Origin: Moraxella equi
Lineage (GTDB): Bacteria; Pseudomonadota; Gammaproteobacteria; Pseudomonadales; Moraxellaceae
Direction of reading: 5' to 3'
Length of the DNA: 19,375 nt
Assembly: GCF_002027555.1 (NCBI RefSeq)
Contig: NZ_MXAP01000092.1
Span: forward strand, 1 to 19,375
This document shows, one piece after another, positions 1-7,534 of this stretch (positions within the stretch are counted from its first letter, which is position 1; each line of letters opens with the position of its first letter). A model generated the notes under the pieces. It was not told the DNA's origin. It did not search any database and saw only the letters and a list, made by a program, of their open reading frames with translations. The position numbers and the translations under genes are program-made.

Positions 1-504
1 AAGTTCGGTTGGTATATCACCCACACGCACATAATAAGGCGTAAAGTCGTTGTGCATGAGACTGTGGTCGTATTTAATACCTTTTTCAAGCAACAGCTCA
101 TTGGTAACAGGGCTAAACTCCCACCACGGGGCGACATAGCCTGTCGGGGCTTTGCCAGCTAGCTCGGTAATCAGGGCGAAGGACTTGTCTAGTACCGCTT
201 GTTCCTGCTCACGAGTCATGGCGATGGGGTTTTCGTGGCTGTATCCATGAATGCCAATCTCATGCCCTGCGTCAGCGACCATTTGCATTTGTTTGGGAAA
301 GGTTTCGACCGAGTGACCAGGGATAAACCATGAGGTTGTCAAGCCTTCTTTGTCAAACAAATCAAGCAGGCGAGGCGTACCCACTTCGCCAGCGAACAGC
401 CCACGAGAGATGTCATCTGGCGAGTCCTCACCGCCATACGAACCAAGCCAGCCTGCCACGGCGTCAACATCAACGCCAATGGATACAAAGATTTCTTTTG
501 CCAT
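1..504 (-). CDS. Polysaccharide deacetylase (HpPgdA-like, CE4/NodB fold), C-terminus outside window
   Basis: The first 168 codons are present; the 3' part lies beyond the left edge. The protein starts [18 protein letters not shown] and carries HGYSHE at residues 86-91. D14, H86 and H90 sit where the metal-binding Asp-His-His of the Helicobacter PgdA-like branch of carbohydrate esterase 4 lies, and [11 protein letters not shown] (about 119-129) fits a later family motif. There is no signal peptide, so it should act in the cytoplasm. In this branch the substrate is often not peptidoglycan; small amide or imide compounds are possible. The start is set by a strong AAGGAG about 7 bases before ATG. 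It lies 110 bp downstream of an amidase on the same strand, which suggests co-transcription and a shared nitrogen-compound pathway (inference). Family call firm, substrate unknown. Confidence 0.88.
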   Translation of the reverse strand, partial: MAKEIFVSIGVDVDAVAGWLGSYGGEDSPDDISRGLFAGEVGTPRLLDLFDKEGLTTSWFIPGHSVETFPKQMQMVADAGHEIGIHGYSHENPIAMTREQEQAVLDKSFALITELAGKAPTGYVAPWWEFSPVTNELLLEKGIKYDHSLMHNDFTPYYVRVGDIPTEL

Positions 505-614
505 AACAGCTCCTTAGAAAATGCAGGTTATCCTGCGGTTAAAATTTATTGACATGACATTATTGCGGTTTGATTTGTAATGATTGAACATATCGCCAAT
601 CATCATCAAACCCT

Positions 615-1964
615 TTAAGACAAATACGTCTGTATCACATGCCCTGACATGAGTACCTGTCGGTCGCTTCCTGTTACCCCTGCCACAGAAGCCCCAATGG
701 GCAAGCCCTGAGCGTCCGTGCCAATGGGCAGGCTTAGGGTCGGCATGTCCAGAAAACTGCCAATCATGGTGAGGTTTAGGGTCTGAGCATTGATATGAGC
801 AAAATAGTTATCATCGGCTTCTAGTTTAGCAAGCACAGGGGCGGTATGGCGGACGGTTGGCATGATAAACAGACGATTGCCAAGCTTATGCATGAGAGCC
901 TGCTGATAGACGGCTCGGCGAGCATATAGGCGGATTTGGGTGCTGGCTTTGATGTCTTTGGCAAGCATGAGTCGGGTTCTGACCCGCCTGTCTAGCTCAT
1001 CGGCTTGGGGGCTATGCAGTAGCTCTTCGTGCAGAGTATAGGCTTCGGCAGAACCAAGCCACTGCTCATTAATGCAGGCAAGCGTGTCATGCAGTGCCGT
1101 GATGGTCTCTGCCTTGATATAAAAGCCCGCCTTTGTCAGTGTCTGCACCCACTCATGAAAACACGCCTGCACGTCATCATCTGCCAAGGCAACGATGGCA
1201 GGGTCAAACACGAGTGTGGGCAAGGCGTGAGATTGGGCAAGGCGTGTGGGATGGTCATCATTAAGCCAGTCTAGACAAGGCTGATGATGAAGTAGCTCAT
1301 CAATGAGTAGGCAGTCTATGACGTCATGAGCGATAGGGCCTAGGGTGTCTAGTGAATCGGCTAGGGGGAATACGCCTTGCTTGTCATAACGCTGACGACT
1401 GGCACGAAATCCCACCAAGCCATTAAAACTGGCAGGAATGCGAATCGAGCCTGCGGTATCCGTCCCCATGGCAAGTGGGACAATGCCATGCCCGACCACC
1501 GTTGCCGACCCTGATGATGAGCCCCCTGCCACGTGGTCAGGATTGGTAAAATTGGTTGGGGTACCAAAATGGGGATTTAGCCCCAGTCCTGAATAGGCAA
1601 ATTCGGATAAGTTGGTCTTGCCCACACAAGTCAAGCCCATATGGTGCAAGGTTGAGACAACGTGAGCGTCCTGCGTGGCAGGCGGGGCGTGTACTCTGAG
1701 CTTTGCCCCTGCGGTCGTGATGGTGTGCTTGACGTCAAATAAGTCTTTGTAGGCGATGGGTATGCCGTCAAATATGGATAAGGGATTGCCCCGTTGCCAA
1801 CGGATTTTGGCGGACTGGGCTTGAGCGTAGGCAAGCTCTTTGGTTAAGCTGATGAACGCATTGGGGGCGTCATCGATATGCTCATACAGCGTGTCTAATA
1901 CTTTGATGGGGCAGGTGTCGCCTGTGGCATAAGCGTGGGCAAGGTCAAGGGCGGTGGTGGTCAT
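615..1964 (-). CDS. Amidase-signature family amidohydrolase
   Basis: A 449-residue cytoplasmic hydrolase that should cleave a carboxamide or related C-N bond. The Ser-cisSer-Lys triad of the amidase-signature family is readable: K73 in AYKDLFD, S149 in AGGSSSGSA and S173 in GTDTAGSIRIP. The 24-residue spacing between the two serines matches family members such as FAAH and malonamidase. Length is typical of a stand-alone amidase. It is not obviously GatA, since no gatC or gatB lies nearby and the C-terminal half is divergent; AtzE/AtzF-like amidases are a closer guess. No strong ribosome binding site precedes ATG 1964, but a good promoter ends about 30 bp upstream. It is followed by the deacetylase gene, a likely functional partner. 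The substrate cannot be read from sequence. Confidence 0.87.
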   Translation of the reverse strand: MTTTALDLAHAYATGDTCPIKVLDTLYEHIDDAPNAFISLTKELAYAQAQSAKIRWQRGNPLSIFDGIPIAYKDLFDVKHTITTAGAKLRVHAPPATQDAHVVSTLHHMGLTCVGKTNLSEFAYSGLGLNPHFGTPTNFTNPDHVAGGSSSGSATVVGHGIVPLAMGTDTAGSIRIPASFNGLVGFRASRQRYDKQGVFPLADSLDTLGPIAHDVIDCLLIDELLHHQPCLDWLNDDHPTRLAQSHALPTLVFDPAIVALADDDVQACFHEWVQTLTKAGFYIKAETITALHDTLACINEQWLGSAEAYTLHEELLHSPQADELDRRVRTRLMLAKDIKASTQIRLYARRAVYQQALMHKLGNRLFIMPTVRHTAPVLAKLEADDNYFAHINAQTLNLTMIGSFLDMPTLSLPIGTDAQGLPIGASVAGVTGSDRQVLMSGHVIQTYLS

Positions 1965-1994
1965 GGCTGGCTGATGGTGGATGAATACACAGCC

Positions 1995-2023
1995 AGTGTA
2001 CGCTTATTTTAATGGGTGGTCAA
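1995..2023 (-). promoter_or_regulatory. Sigma70-type promoter for the amidase-deacetylase unit
   Basis: On the minus strand TTGACC (-35, 2018-2023) is followed after exactly 17 bases by TACACT (-10, 1995-2000). The -10 ends 30 bp before the amidase start codon. The surrounding spacer 1965-2122 is AT-rich and holds no other gene. Confidence 0.6.
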
Positions 2024-2122
2024 GTTATCATTTGGTGGTAGTTTCTTACAGTTTAGTATCAGTAATATGAAATAATATAACATTATATTTTTACGATGTT
2101 ACTCATGACCGCCCTTGTTTCA

Positions 2123-2548
2123 TCAAAACGGCTTTACCACCACCAAAATCACCACCGCAATTAAGATAAAGACAGGGATTTCGTTAAACCACCGCCAATA
2201 GACGTGGGTTTTTAGTTTGGGGTTGTCAGCAAGGCGAAAACGAAATCGTCCGCAAGCGATGTGATAGATGGTAAGTAGGATAACGAGCGTGATTTTGGCG
2301 TGTAGCCAGCCTTGGGTTTTGTAGATTTGCCAATTCATGATGACCATAGACAGCCCCAGTACCCACGTTGCCATCATTGCAGGATTCATGATACCACGGT
2401 AGAGCTTTCGCTCCATAAGGGCAAACCGCTCTTGACTAATCTTATCATCGCTCATGGCATGATAAACAAACAGCCGTGGCAAATAAAAAATCCCTGCAAA
2501 CCAGCAAACCATGGCGATGATGTGAAAGGCTTTGATATACTCAAACAT
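2123..2548 (-). CDS. hemJ: HemJ protoporphyrinogen IX oxidase (UPF0093)
   Basis: A 141-residue inner-membrane protein with four predicted hydrophobic segments (about 4-29, 53-72, 84-99 and 122-140). The N-terminal FHIIAMVCWFAGIFYLPRLF is the hallmark of HemJ, and the His in FHII (H9) corresponds to the conserved heme-ligand histidine of the family. HemJ oxidises protoporphyrinogen IX to protoporphyrin IX in heme synthesis; it replaces HemG/HemY in Acinetobacter and Moraxella relatives. I chose ATG 2548 (MFEYIKAFHI) because family members start there. An upstream in-frame ATG at 2584 would add 12 residues encoded by the preceding gene's terminator hairpin. No clear Shine-Dalgarno is visible before either start. 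It lies directly downstream of the autotransporter gene but beyond a terminator, so its own promoter is not obvious. Confidence 0.9.
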   Translation of the reverse strand: MFEYIKAFHIIAMVCWFAGIFYLPRLFVYHAMSDDKISQERFALMERKLYRGIMNPAMMATWVLGLSMVIMNWQIYKTQGWLHAKITLVILLTIYHIACGRFRFRLADNPKLKTHVYWRWFNEIPVFILIAVVILVVVKPF

Positions 2549-2564
2549 AGATTTTTGGCAAAAT

Positions 2565-2589
2565 AAAAAGTGGCATGATACCACTTTTT
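2565..2589 (-). terminator. Intrinsic terminator of the autotransporter esterase gene
   Basis: A perfect 9-bp inverted repeat AAAAAGTGG / CCACTTTTT with a 7-base loop starts 15 bp past the esterase stop codon. It is symmetrical, so it could also act from the other strand. It ends only 16 bp before the hemJ start. Confidence 0.75.
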
Positions 2590-2604
2590 ATCTTTAAAAG
2601 CCAA

Positions 2605-4452
2605 TCAAAACATCAAGCGAATCCCAAGCGAACCACCCACGTCTGTATCGCTGTCTTGGTGGGTAGCGTGAACGCCTGCATGAATATTTGCCTTGCCAAG
2701 TTGCCCTTGTACGCCCAGATGAGCGGTGGTGGCGTAAGATTTGTCGGTGCTAACGCTTGTATTAAAGCCTTTCGTGTATTCACGAATGGAGGTCAAAGTG
2801 GCATTAATGGTGCGTTCATCATCGTTAAACTCATGAGCGTGAGCGATACCCCCCGTCAGAGTCAAAGCAGGGCTAATCGGATAAGCCACGTCCACACCAA
2901 TCTCGCCTTGCAGGGACTTTTGTTCTTGTTCACCAAAACGCATGGCGGTGGATAAAGTCGGTTCGCTCTCGGTCATGTCATTTACTTTGACTTTTTGGGC
3001 ATGTACGCCGATGAGCGGACGCACGGTGGCTTTGCCCATGTCTATGCCATAGCTGGCTTGTAGCCCTGCATGAAAACGTCTGGCGGTGGTATCTGCGGTG
3101 TGCGAACGGCTTGCCCCCTCCCAGTCGATATGGCGGTGCGTATCCACGCTAAGTCGGTCCATCCCTGCCACGCCTTTTAGGCGGACATTGCCGATATCAT
3201 GACGATGATAAACTCCCATACCAATGGTTTTTACGTCTGATGATAGGGTGTTATCTAGAGCATAATTTTGGTTTTGGTGGCTCAGATACGCCCCTGTATG
3301 GCTTGATGAGCCTGCCACGTCCAAGCCGATTTGGGTGGTGGGGTCGGTACGGTCGCTGGCATGGACGCTTGCCCAAATGCTGTGTGAATTACCCAATTTG
3401 TCAAGCTGACGATACGTTTGGTGGTCGTGAGCTGAACCCGTTTTGACAAGTTCGCCTGAGAGTTTACCCATGTGAGTAGGGGCGTCCATGATAGAACGGT
3501 AATACTGTGCCAAAATGCGGTGCGTGCGTCCCGATGGGTGAATGTCATCGGCAAAGGCGTAGGTGTCATTTGCCCCGTTTTCTATAAGATTGGCTTTGGT
3601 ACATGCCAAGGAAGTAGAAGCCACATCATCCGCCCCTGTGGTACGAGCGGGCATTTGACACGCCACGCCTTGCGTGTTTTTAAAACCAAAGGCTTCTTTA
3701 TTTGTGGTCGCTTCTTGGAGTAGGGCAAAGGTGTTGGCAGGGATGACGTTGGCGGTGGATTGGTTTAATGCTCCAAACAGACCGCTATTATACAGACTTG
3801 AGGCGAGTTTGGCTTTGTCTTGCACACCTGCCATGAGGCTTTCGCCATAGATGGCTCGGGGCGTGAGGCTCAAATCAGGCACATTTGGCACCAAAATGGT
3901 TGTCGCCCCTGCTTGATTGAGTGTTTCGATGTCTATCACGGTGCGAGTTACCGCACCTTTAATGGCGTTTTGGGCTTCGGCTGTTGTGGTGGCTTGAGAT
4001 GCTGAAATTAAGTCATTAGAGCCAATCCAAATGGCATACAGGGCATTAGGGTCGGCTTTACCACCTGTGGCGGTCAAATGGTCGGTGATTTGCGTTTTGG
4101 TGGAGGGTACATTCACAAAACCATTCCAATTGACCTCCGAGCCAGAGCGAGCTCCGCCCACGGCATGGTTAGTGCCAGTGGGGTTGTCGGGCGTGTTGGG
4201 GCTGGCGGTTTTGCCATAACTTTGGGCAAATAAGCTTGACCAAACGGGGTCGGGGTTGGTGGTAAAAGATGGCTGTAAGGTGTTGCCAAGGGTGCCATCT
4301 TTTCGGGCGACCATATCTTTTAGGCGACCTGTGTCGGACAAGCTGTCTCCAAAAATGATGACTTGGCTAAACTCCTTGGCGTAAGCGGTGTGCAGGCACA
4401 TCCCAACCATTAGGGCAAGTGCTGAGTATTTGGCAAAGGCGGATTTTTTCAT
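2605..4452 (-). CDS. GDSL-esterase autotransporter (McaP/EstA-like phospholipase and adhesin)
   Basis: A 615-residue type Va secreted protein. Residues 1-25 form a Sec signal peptide ending HTAYA before KEF. The passenger is a GDSL/SGNH lipase: FGDSLSDTGR puts the catalytic Ser at 37, GSND at 145-148 is the Asn block, and DDIHPSGRTH places the Asp/His pair at D302 and H305. Residues from about 340 form the outer-membrane beta-barrel, ending in the Phe-terminated SLGIRLMF expected for BAM recognition. Such proteins stay anchored in the outer membrane and hydrolyse esters or phospholipids; Moraxella catarrhalis McaP also mediates epithelial adherence. The start is backed by GGGAG seven bases before ATG and by a promoter about 40 bp upstream. 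Triad and barrel signal look intact, so the enzyme is probably functional. Confidence 0.93.
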   Translation of the reverse strand: MKKSAFAKYSALALMVGMCLHTAYAKEFSQVIIFGDSLSDTGRLKDMVARKDGTLGNTLQPSFTTNPDPVWSSLFAQSYGKTASPNTPDNPTGTNHAVGGARSGSEVNWNGFVNVPSTKTQITDHLTATGGKADPNALYAIWIGSNDLISASQATTTAEAQNAIKGAVTRTVIDIETLNQAGATTILVPNVPDLSLTPRAIYGESLMAGVQDKAKLASSLYNSGLFGALNQSTANVIPANTFALLQEATTNKEAFGFKNTQGVACQMPARTTGADDVASTSLACTKANLIENGANDTYAFADDIHPSGRTHRILAQYYRSIMDAPTHMGKLSGELVKTGSAHDHQTYRQLDKLGNSHSIWASVHASDRTDPTTQIGLDVAGSSSHTGAYLSHQNQNYALDNTLSSDVKTIGMGVYHRHDIGNVRLKGVAGMDRLSVDTHRHIDWEGASRSHTADTTARRFHAGLQASYGIDMGKATVRPLIGVHAQKVKVNDMTESEPTLSTAMRFGEQEQKSLQGEIGVDVAYPISPALTLTGGIAHAHEFNDDERTINATLTSIREYTKGFNTSVSTDKSYATTAHLGVQGQLGKANIHAGVHATHQDSDTDVGGSLGIRLMF

Positions 4453-4479
4453 TATTACTCCCTAAGTTGCTTTCAAAGT

Positions 4480-4530
4480 AAAAACACTTGTAAAGTGTAA
4501 CAAGATATTACAAAAATTACAAGTGTTTTT
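4480..4530. repeat. 14-bp perfect inverted repeat overlapping the esterase promoter
   Basis: AAAAACACTTGTAA (4480-4493) and its exact reverse complement (4517-4530) are separated by 23 bases. The right arm contains the -35 hexamer of the esterase promoter and the left arm lies next to its -10. A smaller nested pair, TGTAA (4496-4500) and TTACA (4509-4513), lies inside. It could be an operator for a dimeric regulator or a terminator for the upstream lipoprotein gene. Confidence 0.7.
4494..4522 (-). promoter_or_regulatory. Sigma70-type promoter of the autotransporter gene
   Basis: On the minus strand TTGTAA (4517-4522), a 17-base spacer and TACACT (4494-4499). Transcription would begin near 4487, giving a leader of about 35 bases carrying the GGGAG ribosome binding site. 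The same TACACT -10 is used by the amidase promoter. Confidence 0.6.
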
Positions 4531-4609
4531 TTGATTTATAATTGCTTTGGTCTTTGATGGGTTATCTGCCAATGCCAATTATTTGTCAGTACCGATTTGC
4601 TTTAATTAC

Positions 4610-5437
4610 TTATTTGGCGGTAGGTAGGGTCAGATATTTTGACGTGATTTTATTTATCTCCCCTGAGTTTTTCAGGTTAGTAATGCCTGCGTTGAGCTTA
4701 TCTAGCAGTTTTTGGTCGCCTTTTTGGGTGTAGATAACAATATCTGCTGCGTTCGGAGTTTTATCATACTCTACCACGCTCATCTGATGATCGGGATAAT
4801 TAAGAGCGATATATTCTAAGAAGTATTTGTCTTGCAATACCGCGTCATATTTGTCTTGAACCAAACCTTGATACAGTTGAAATACTGTATCCACGGTTTC
4901 GTGTGATGCAACAGATAACTCGTTAATGAGTTTTTCTTGTGTGGTATCTTTCATGGTTGCCACACGCAACGGTTTTAGGCTTGCGATGTCTGTTACCGCA
5001 ACGTTGGGCTTATGCATGATGATGGATGGGTTTTGCAAGTAGGGATTGGTGTGATCGAATTTAGCAATACGTTCAGGTGATGGAGATAAGCCACTAATGA
5101 CAACTTGATATTTACCTGCTTCTAGATTGGGAAGCATGTCAATAAATCTTTCTTTGTGTAGCTCCACCTTAAAGCCTTGGTCTTCTCCGATGGCGTGAAT
5201 GATGTCCACGTCTATGCCAGTTAGGTTGCCATTTTCGTTTAAAAAAGTTAAGGGTGGTAGAACCCCTGAAGTCACAACCTTTACCACAGGGGCATCATTA
5301 GGTAGTTTGCTTGGTCTTTCGGCAGGGGCGGTGGTGGCTGTCGGATGGCTGTCGGCTGGGGCGGGTGTCTCGGCAGGCTTATCGGTGCATCCAAATAGTC
5401 CTGCACATAAGGCAAAAGAAAGCGTGATTTTTTTCAT
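4610..5437 (-). CDS. Amino-acid ABC transporter substrate-binding lipoprotein (SBP family 3)
   Basis: A 275-residue periplasmic binding protein. Residues 1-17 are a lipoprotein signal peptide with lipobox LFGC (C17), and TDKPAE follows. Residues 18-50 are a Pro/Ala/Thr-rich linker. The two-lobed binding domain begins near 52 (VVKVVTSGVLPPLTFLNENG). TGIDVDIIHAIG and SGLSPSPERIAKFD are family motifs; the arginine in SPER usually contacts the ligand carboxylate. The ligand is probably a polar amino acid or cystine. No permease or ATPase gene lies beside it, so it must work with a transporter encoded elsewhere or act as a sensor. The start follows a weak GGACA. A promoter sits just upstream and the gene appears monocistronic. 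Confidence 0.88.
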   Translation of the reverse strand: MKKITLSFALCAGLFGCTDKPAETPAPADSHPTATTAPAERPSKLPNDAPVVKVVTSGVLPPLTFLNENGNLTGIDVDIIHAIGEDQGFKVELHKERFIDMLPNLEAGKYQVVISGLSPSPERIAKFDHTNPYLQNPSIIMHKPNVAVTDIASLKPLRVATMKDTTQEKLINELSVASHETVDTVFQLYQGLVQDKYDAVLQDKYFLEYIALNYPDHQMSVVEYDKTPNAADIVIYTQKGDQKLLDKLNAGITNLKNSGEINKITSKYLTLPTAK

Positions 5438-5471
5438 GACTTGTCCAATAAACTGATAAAAATAGATGTCT

Positions 5472-5501
5472 ATTTTAACAAACCTTTAAGACTTTTGTAA
5501 A
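5472..5501 (-). promoter_or_regulatory. Sigma70-type promoter of the substrate-binding lipoprotein gene
   Basis: On the minus strand TTTACA (5496-5501), an 18-base spacer and TAAAAT (5472-5477), about 35 bp before the ATG. It lies in the gap downstream of bioB; no clear terminator for bioB is visible there. Confidence 0.45.
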
Positions 5502-5577
5502 CTTATATTTTTTTATGTTTATGATGACAGAGCAAGCATAAATTTATTGGGCTTAAGGGTGTGTTATTGTTTTGCTA

Positions 5578-6627
5578 TCAAGCTGATAACGGACAGCCTT
5601 GTGGCAAGTCGTCAAACTCTGCCTTGCCCGTCATGGCGTTCACGATTTTGGGCTTGGGGGTGGGTTTTTCGGCAGTTAGCCCGAGCATTGCCATAAGGCG
5701 GTCATCATTGGCTTGGGACTGATTGCCTGTGGTCAGTAGCTTATCACCATAAAAGAACGAGTTCGCCCCTGCCATAAACGCCAACGCCTGCTCACCGTCC
5801 GTCAAGCTCTCACGCCCTGCCGACAGTCGCACGTAGCTTGTCGGACAGCAAATGCGAGTAACGGCAATCGTGCGTATCCACTCAATGACGGACAACCTGC
5901 CCTCTTCTAGTACCTTATCGCCCAGTGGCGTGCCTTTGATAGGGACGAGTAGATTGACAGGAATGGACTGGGGCGGTATGGGCATGGTGGTTAGCTCATG
6001 TATCCAGTCAATCCTATCATCACGGCTCTCGCCCATACCCACGATTGAGCCACTGCACACATTTATCCCTGCGTTTCGGACGTGTTCAAGCGTCTCTAGG
6101 CGGTCATCATACGAGCGAGTAGTGGTTACTTGGCTATAATAATTGCGAGAGGTATCAAGGTTGTGATTATAATAATCAAGCCCTGCGTCTGCCAAAGTCT
6201 GGGCTTGGTCGGGTTTTAGCATACCCAAAGTCATGCACGTCTCAAGCCCTAACGCTTTGACTTCACGGATAAGCTCCACCAAATACGGCATATCTTTGGC
6301 TGATGGGTGCTTCCATGCCGCCCCCATACAAAAGCGAGATGAGCCTGATGCTTTGGCACGCTTTGCCGATGCCAAGACCTTTTGGATTTCAAGGCGTTTT
6401 TCGGCGGTCAGACCTGTCTTATCACGATAATGTCCCGACTGCGAGCAGTAGCCACAGTCCTCAGGGCAGTTGCCTGTTTTGATGGATAGTAGCGTGCTGA
6501 TTTGGACTTCGTTAGCACGAAAATGCTGACGATGAACGCTTTGGGCTTGCATGAGCAAATCCATGAGCGGTAAATTAAACAGGCGAGCGATGTCTTGGCG
6601 AGTGATAGACTGATGGTTTGGTAACAT
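5578..6627 (-). CDS. bioB: Biotin synthase BioB
   Basis: A radical-SAM enzyme that inserts sulfur into dethiobiotin, the last step of biotin synthesis. In the 349-residue product CPEDCGYC gives the CX3CX2C ligands of the [4Fe-4S] cluster (C54, C58, C61). C100 (RFCMGAAW), C131 (ETCMTLG) and C191 ([12 protein letters not shown]) match the [2Fe-2S] cysteines, and R267 ([10 protein letters not shown]) matches its unusual arginine ligand. All key residues are present. I chose ATG 6627 because GGGGAG lies six bases upstream and homologs begin there. An earlier ATG at 6660 sits almost on the predicted transcription start. Other bio genes are absent from the window, as is common where bioB stands alone. 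Confidence 0.96.
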   Translation of the reverse strand: MLPNHQSITRQDIARLFNLPLMDLLMQAQSVHRQHFRANEVQISTLLSIKTGNCPEDCGYCSQSGHYRDKTGLTAEKRLEIQKVLASAKRAKASGSSRFCMGAAWKHPSAKDMPYLVELIREVKALGLETCMTLGMLKPDQAQTLADAGLDYYNHNLDTSRNYYSQVTTTRSYDDRLETLEHVRNAGINVCSGSIVGMGESRDDRIDWIHELTTMPIPPQSIPVNLLVPIKGTPLGDKVLEEGRLSVIEWIRTIAVTRICCPTSYVRLSAGRESLTDGEQALAFMAGANSFFYGDKLLTTGNQSQANDDRLMAMLGLTAEKPTPKPKIVNAMTGKAEFDDLPQGCPLSA

Positions 6628-6673
6628 GATTTCTCCCCAATCAATAAATGGACTAATCAATGAGTAAGCGGTT

Positions 6674-6702
6674 ATTTTAAAAAATAAGTGAACAATTGTA
6701 AA
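6674..6702 (-). promoter_or_regulatory. Sigma70-type promoter of bioB
   Basis: On the minus strand TTTACA (6697-6702), a 17-base spacer and TAAAAT (6674-6679). Transcription would start near 6667, 40 bp before the chosen bioB start. The -35 region reads TTTACAATTGT; I cannot show that this is a BirA or other biotin operator. Confidence 0.55.
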
Positions 6703-6733
6703 GGATTTTCATGACTTTATAAATAGCACAGTC

Positions 6734-6758
6734 AAAAAAACGGCATTGCCTGCCGTTT
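6734..6758 (-). terminator. Intrinsic terminator after the Roadblock/LC7 gene
   Basis: AAACGGCA and TGCCGTTT form a perfect 8-bp stem with a 5-base loop (6738-6758). On the minus strand it is followed by an uninterrupted run of seven T (complement of 6734-6740), the classic rho-independent layout. It starts 8 bp past the gene's stop. Confidence 0.85.
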
Positions 6759-6765
6759 ATGATGA

Positions 6766-7132
6766 TTATACCTGACCGTTTAGTACCGCTTGCACACGTT
6801 GTGATGCTTTTTTGATGTCGTGAAAGACCATGCCCAACTTGGCATCAGGACGTGCGACAACTGTCAATAATAGACTCTCAGCCACGGCACTGACGATGAC
6901 ATAGCCCACTTTGCTTTGCACCATCACACGCTCGCTCTCATTGCCCGATAGCGTGTCAATCATGCGTTCACTGACCGACAGCAGAGCGGCACTCATGGCA
7001 CTAATCCGCTCTTCGTTCACACCCATGGGCAGGTGTGATGCCATCATCAGTGATGAGTGCTGATGCCTCAATCTCGGCAGAGTCGGCGTGTAATTCATCT
7101 AAAATCTCACTAAATTTGGCGATGTCTAGCAT
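6766..7132 (-). pseudogene. Roadblock/LC7 domain protein, frame disrupted near codon 33
   Basis: The family regulates or scaffolds small Ras-like GTPases in bacteria. From ATG 7132 the frame reads MLDIAKFSEILDELHADSAE and on to LITDDGIT, then departs to a TAG about ten codons later. The next frame continues the domain with ASHLPMGVNEERISAMSAAL to the C-terminus at 6766. The two halves together make one normal Roadblock protein of about 120 residues. An intact frame is restored by adding 11 bases so that GGCATCACA occurs twice with TT between, coding GITLASHLPMG. So one repeat unit was probably lost by slippage, or the read is wrong here. The open 3' part could still start at 7098 or at the ATG in LPMG and give a shortened protein. 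A terminator follows and a promoter precedes, so it is still transcribed. Domain call firm; loss of function is inference. Confidence 0.75.
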
Positions 7133-7284
7133 TTATTTATACCCCACTATCTTTGCATATGATACTTTAGAAACTGATATTGAGACTAAAATACAAATGC
7201 CATAATTTATTAATCATTGTAAAACAGATAAATTAATTTAAAAAATATGATTGTTAAATAAATTAATCTCTATCAAGTTTAGCC

Positions 7285-7312
7285 ATTATACGCCCATGAA
7301 ATGCAAACGCAA
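7285..7312 (-). promoter_or_regulatory. Strong sigma70-type promoter upstream of the Roadblock/LC7 gene
   Basis: On the minus strand TTGCGT (7307-7312), a 16-base spacer and a consensus TATAAT (7285-7290) in the context GCGTATAATGG. Transcription would begin near 7278, leaving an unusually long AU-rich leader before ATG 7132. It is the best -10 match on the minus strand of this window. Confidence 0.65.
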
Positions 7313-7430
7313 GTCATTTTTTAAATAAATCCATAAAAATTTTAATGAATTAAGTTAGCAATAAGTCATTGATAATTATAGTTTAAAAATTATTAAGATT
7401 TACTAACAATTGCAAATTAAGTTTGATAAG

Positions 7431-7466
7431 AAAAAGCAAATCGCCTTGATGAACGATTTGCTTTTT
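7431..7466 (-). terminator. Intrinsic terminator of rnr
   Basis: A perfect 13-bp inverted repeat, AAAAAGCAAATCG and its complement, surrounds a 10-base loop, 68 bp past the rnr stop codon. The minus strand ends in CTTTTTCTT. The symmetry would allow function in either direction. Confidence 0.85.
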
Positions 7467-7534
7467 TAAAATCATAAAAGGCTGGTACGCCCAAATAATC
7501 ATGACCCAGTGATGGGCAAGCCATCGTTCCGACA

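Larger units (their letters stand above)
7133..7534. other. 402-bp AT-rich gene-free region
   Basis: Between the Roadblock gene and rnr. It contains the rnr terminator (7431-7466), a strong promoter for the Roadblock gene (7285-7312), and between that promoter and the gene a leader of about 145 bases rich in A and T. Stretch 7313-7430 is almost pure A/T with no ORF or hairpin that I can defend. No tRNA-like fold or repeat was seen. Confidence 0.6.

Noticed and set aside
2575..2955. 126-codon plus-strand ORF antisense to the end of the autotransporter gene
   Set aside because: It is a frame shadow of the beta-barrel coding region, with no ribosome binding site and no family resemblance.
6628..6660. 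Longer bioB start
   Set aside because: The ATG at 6627 has a strong GGGGAG upstream and matches the usual BioB length; the earlier ATG lies almost at the transcription start.
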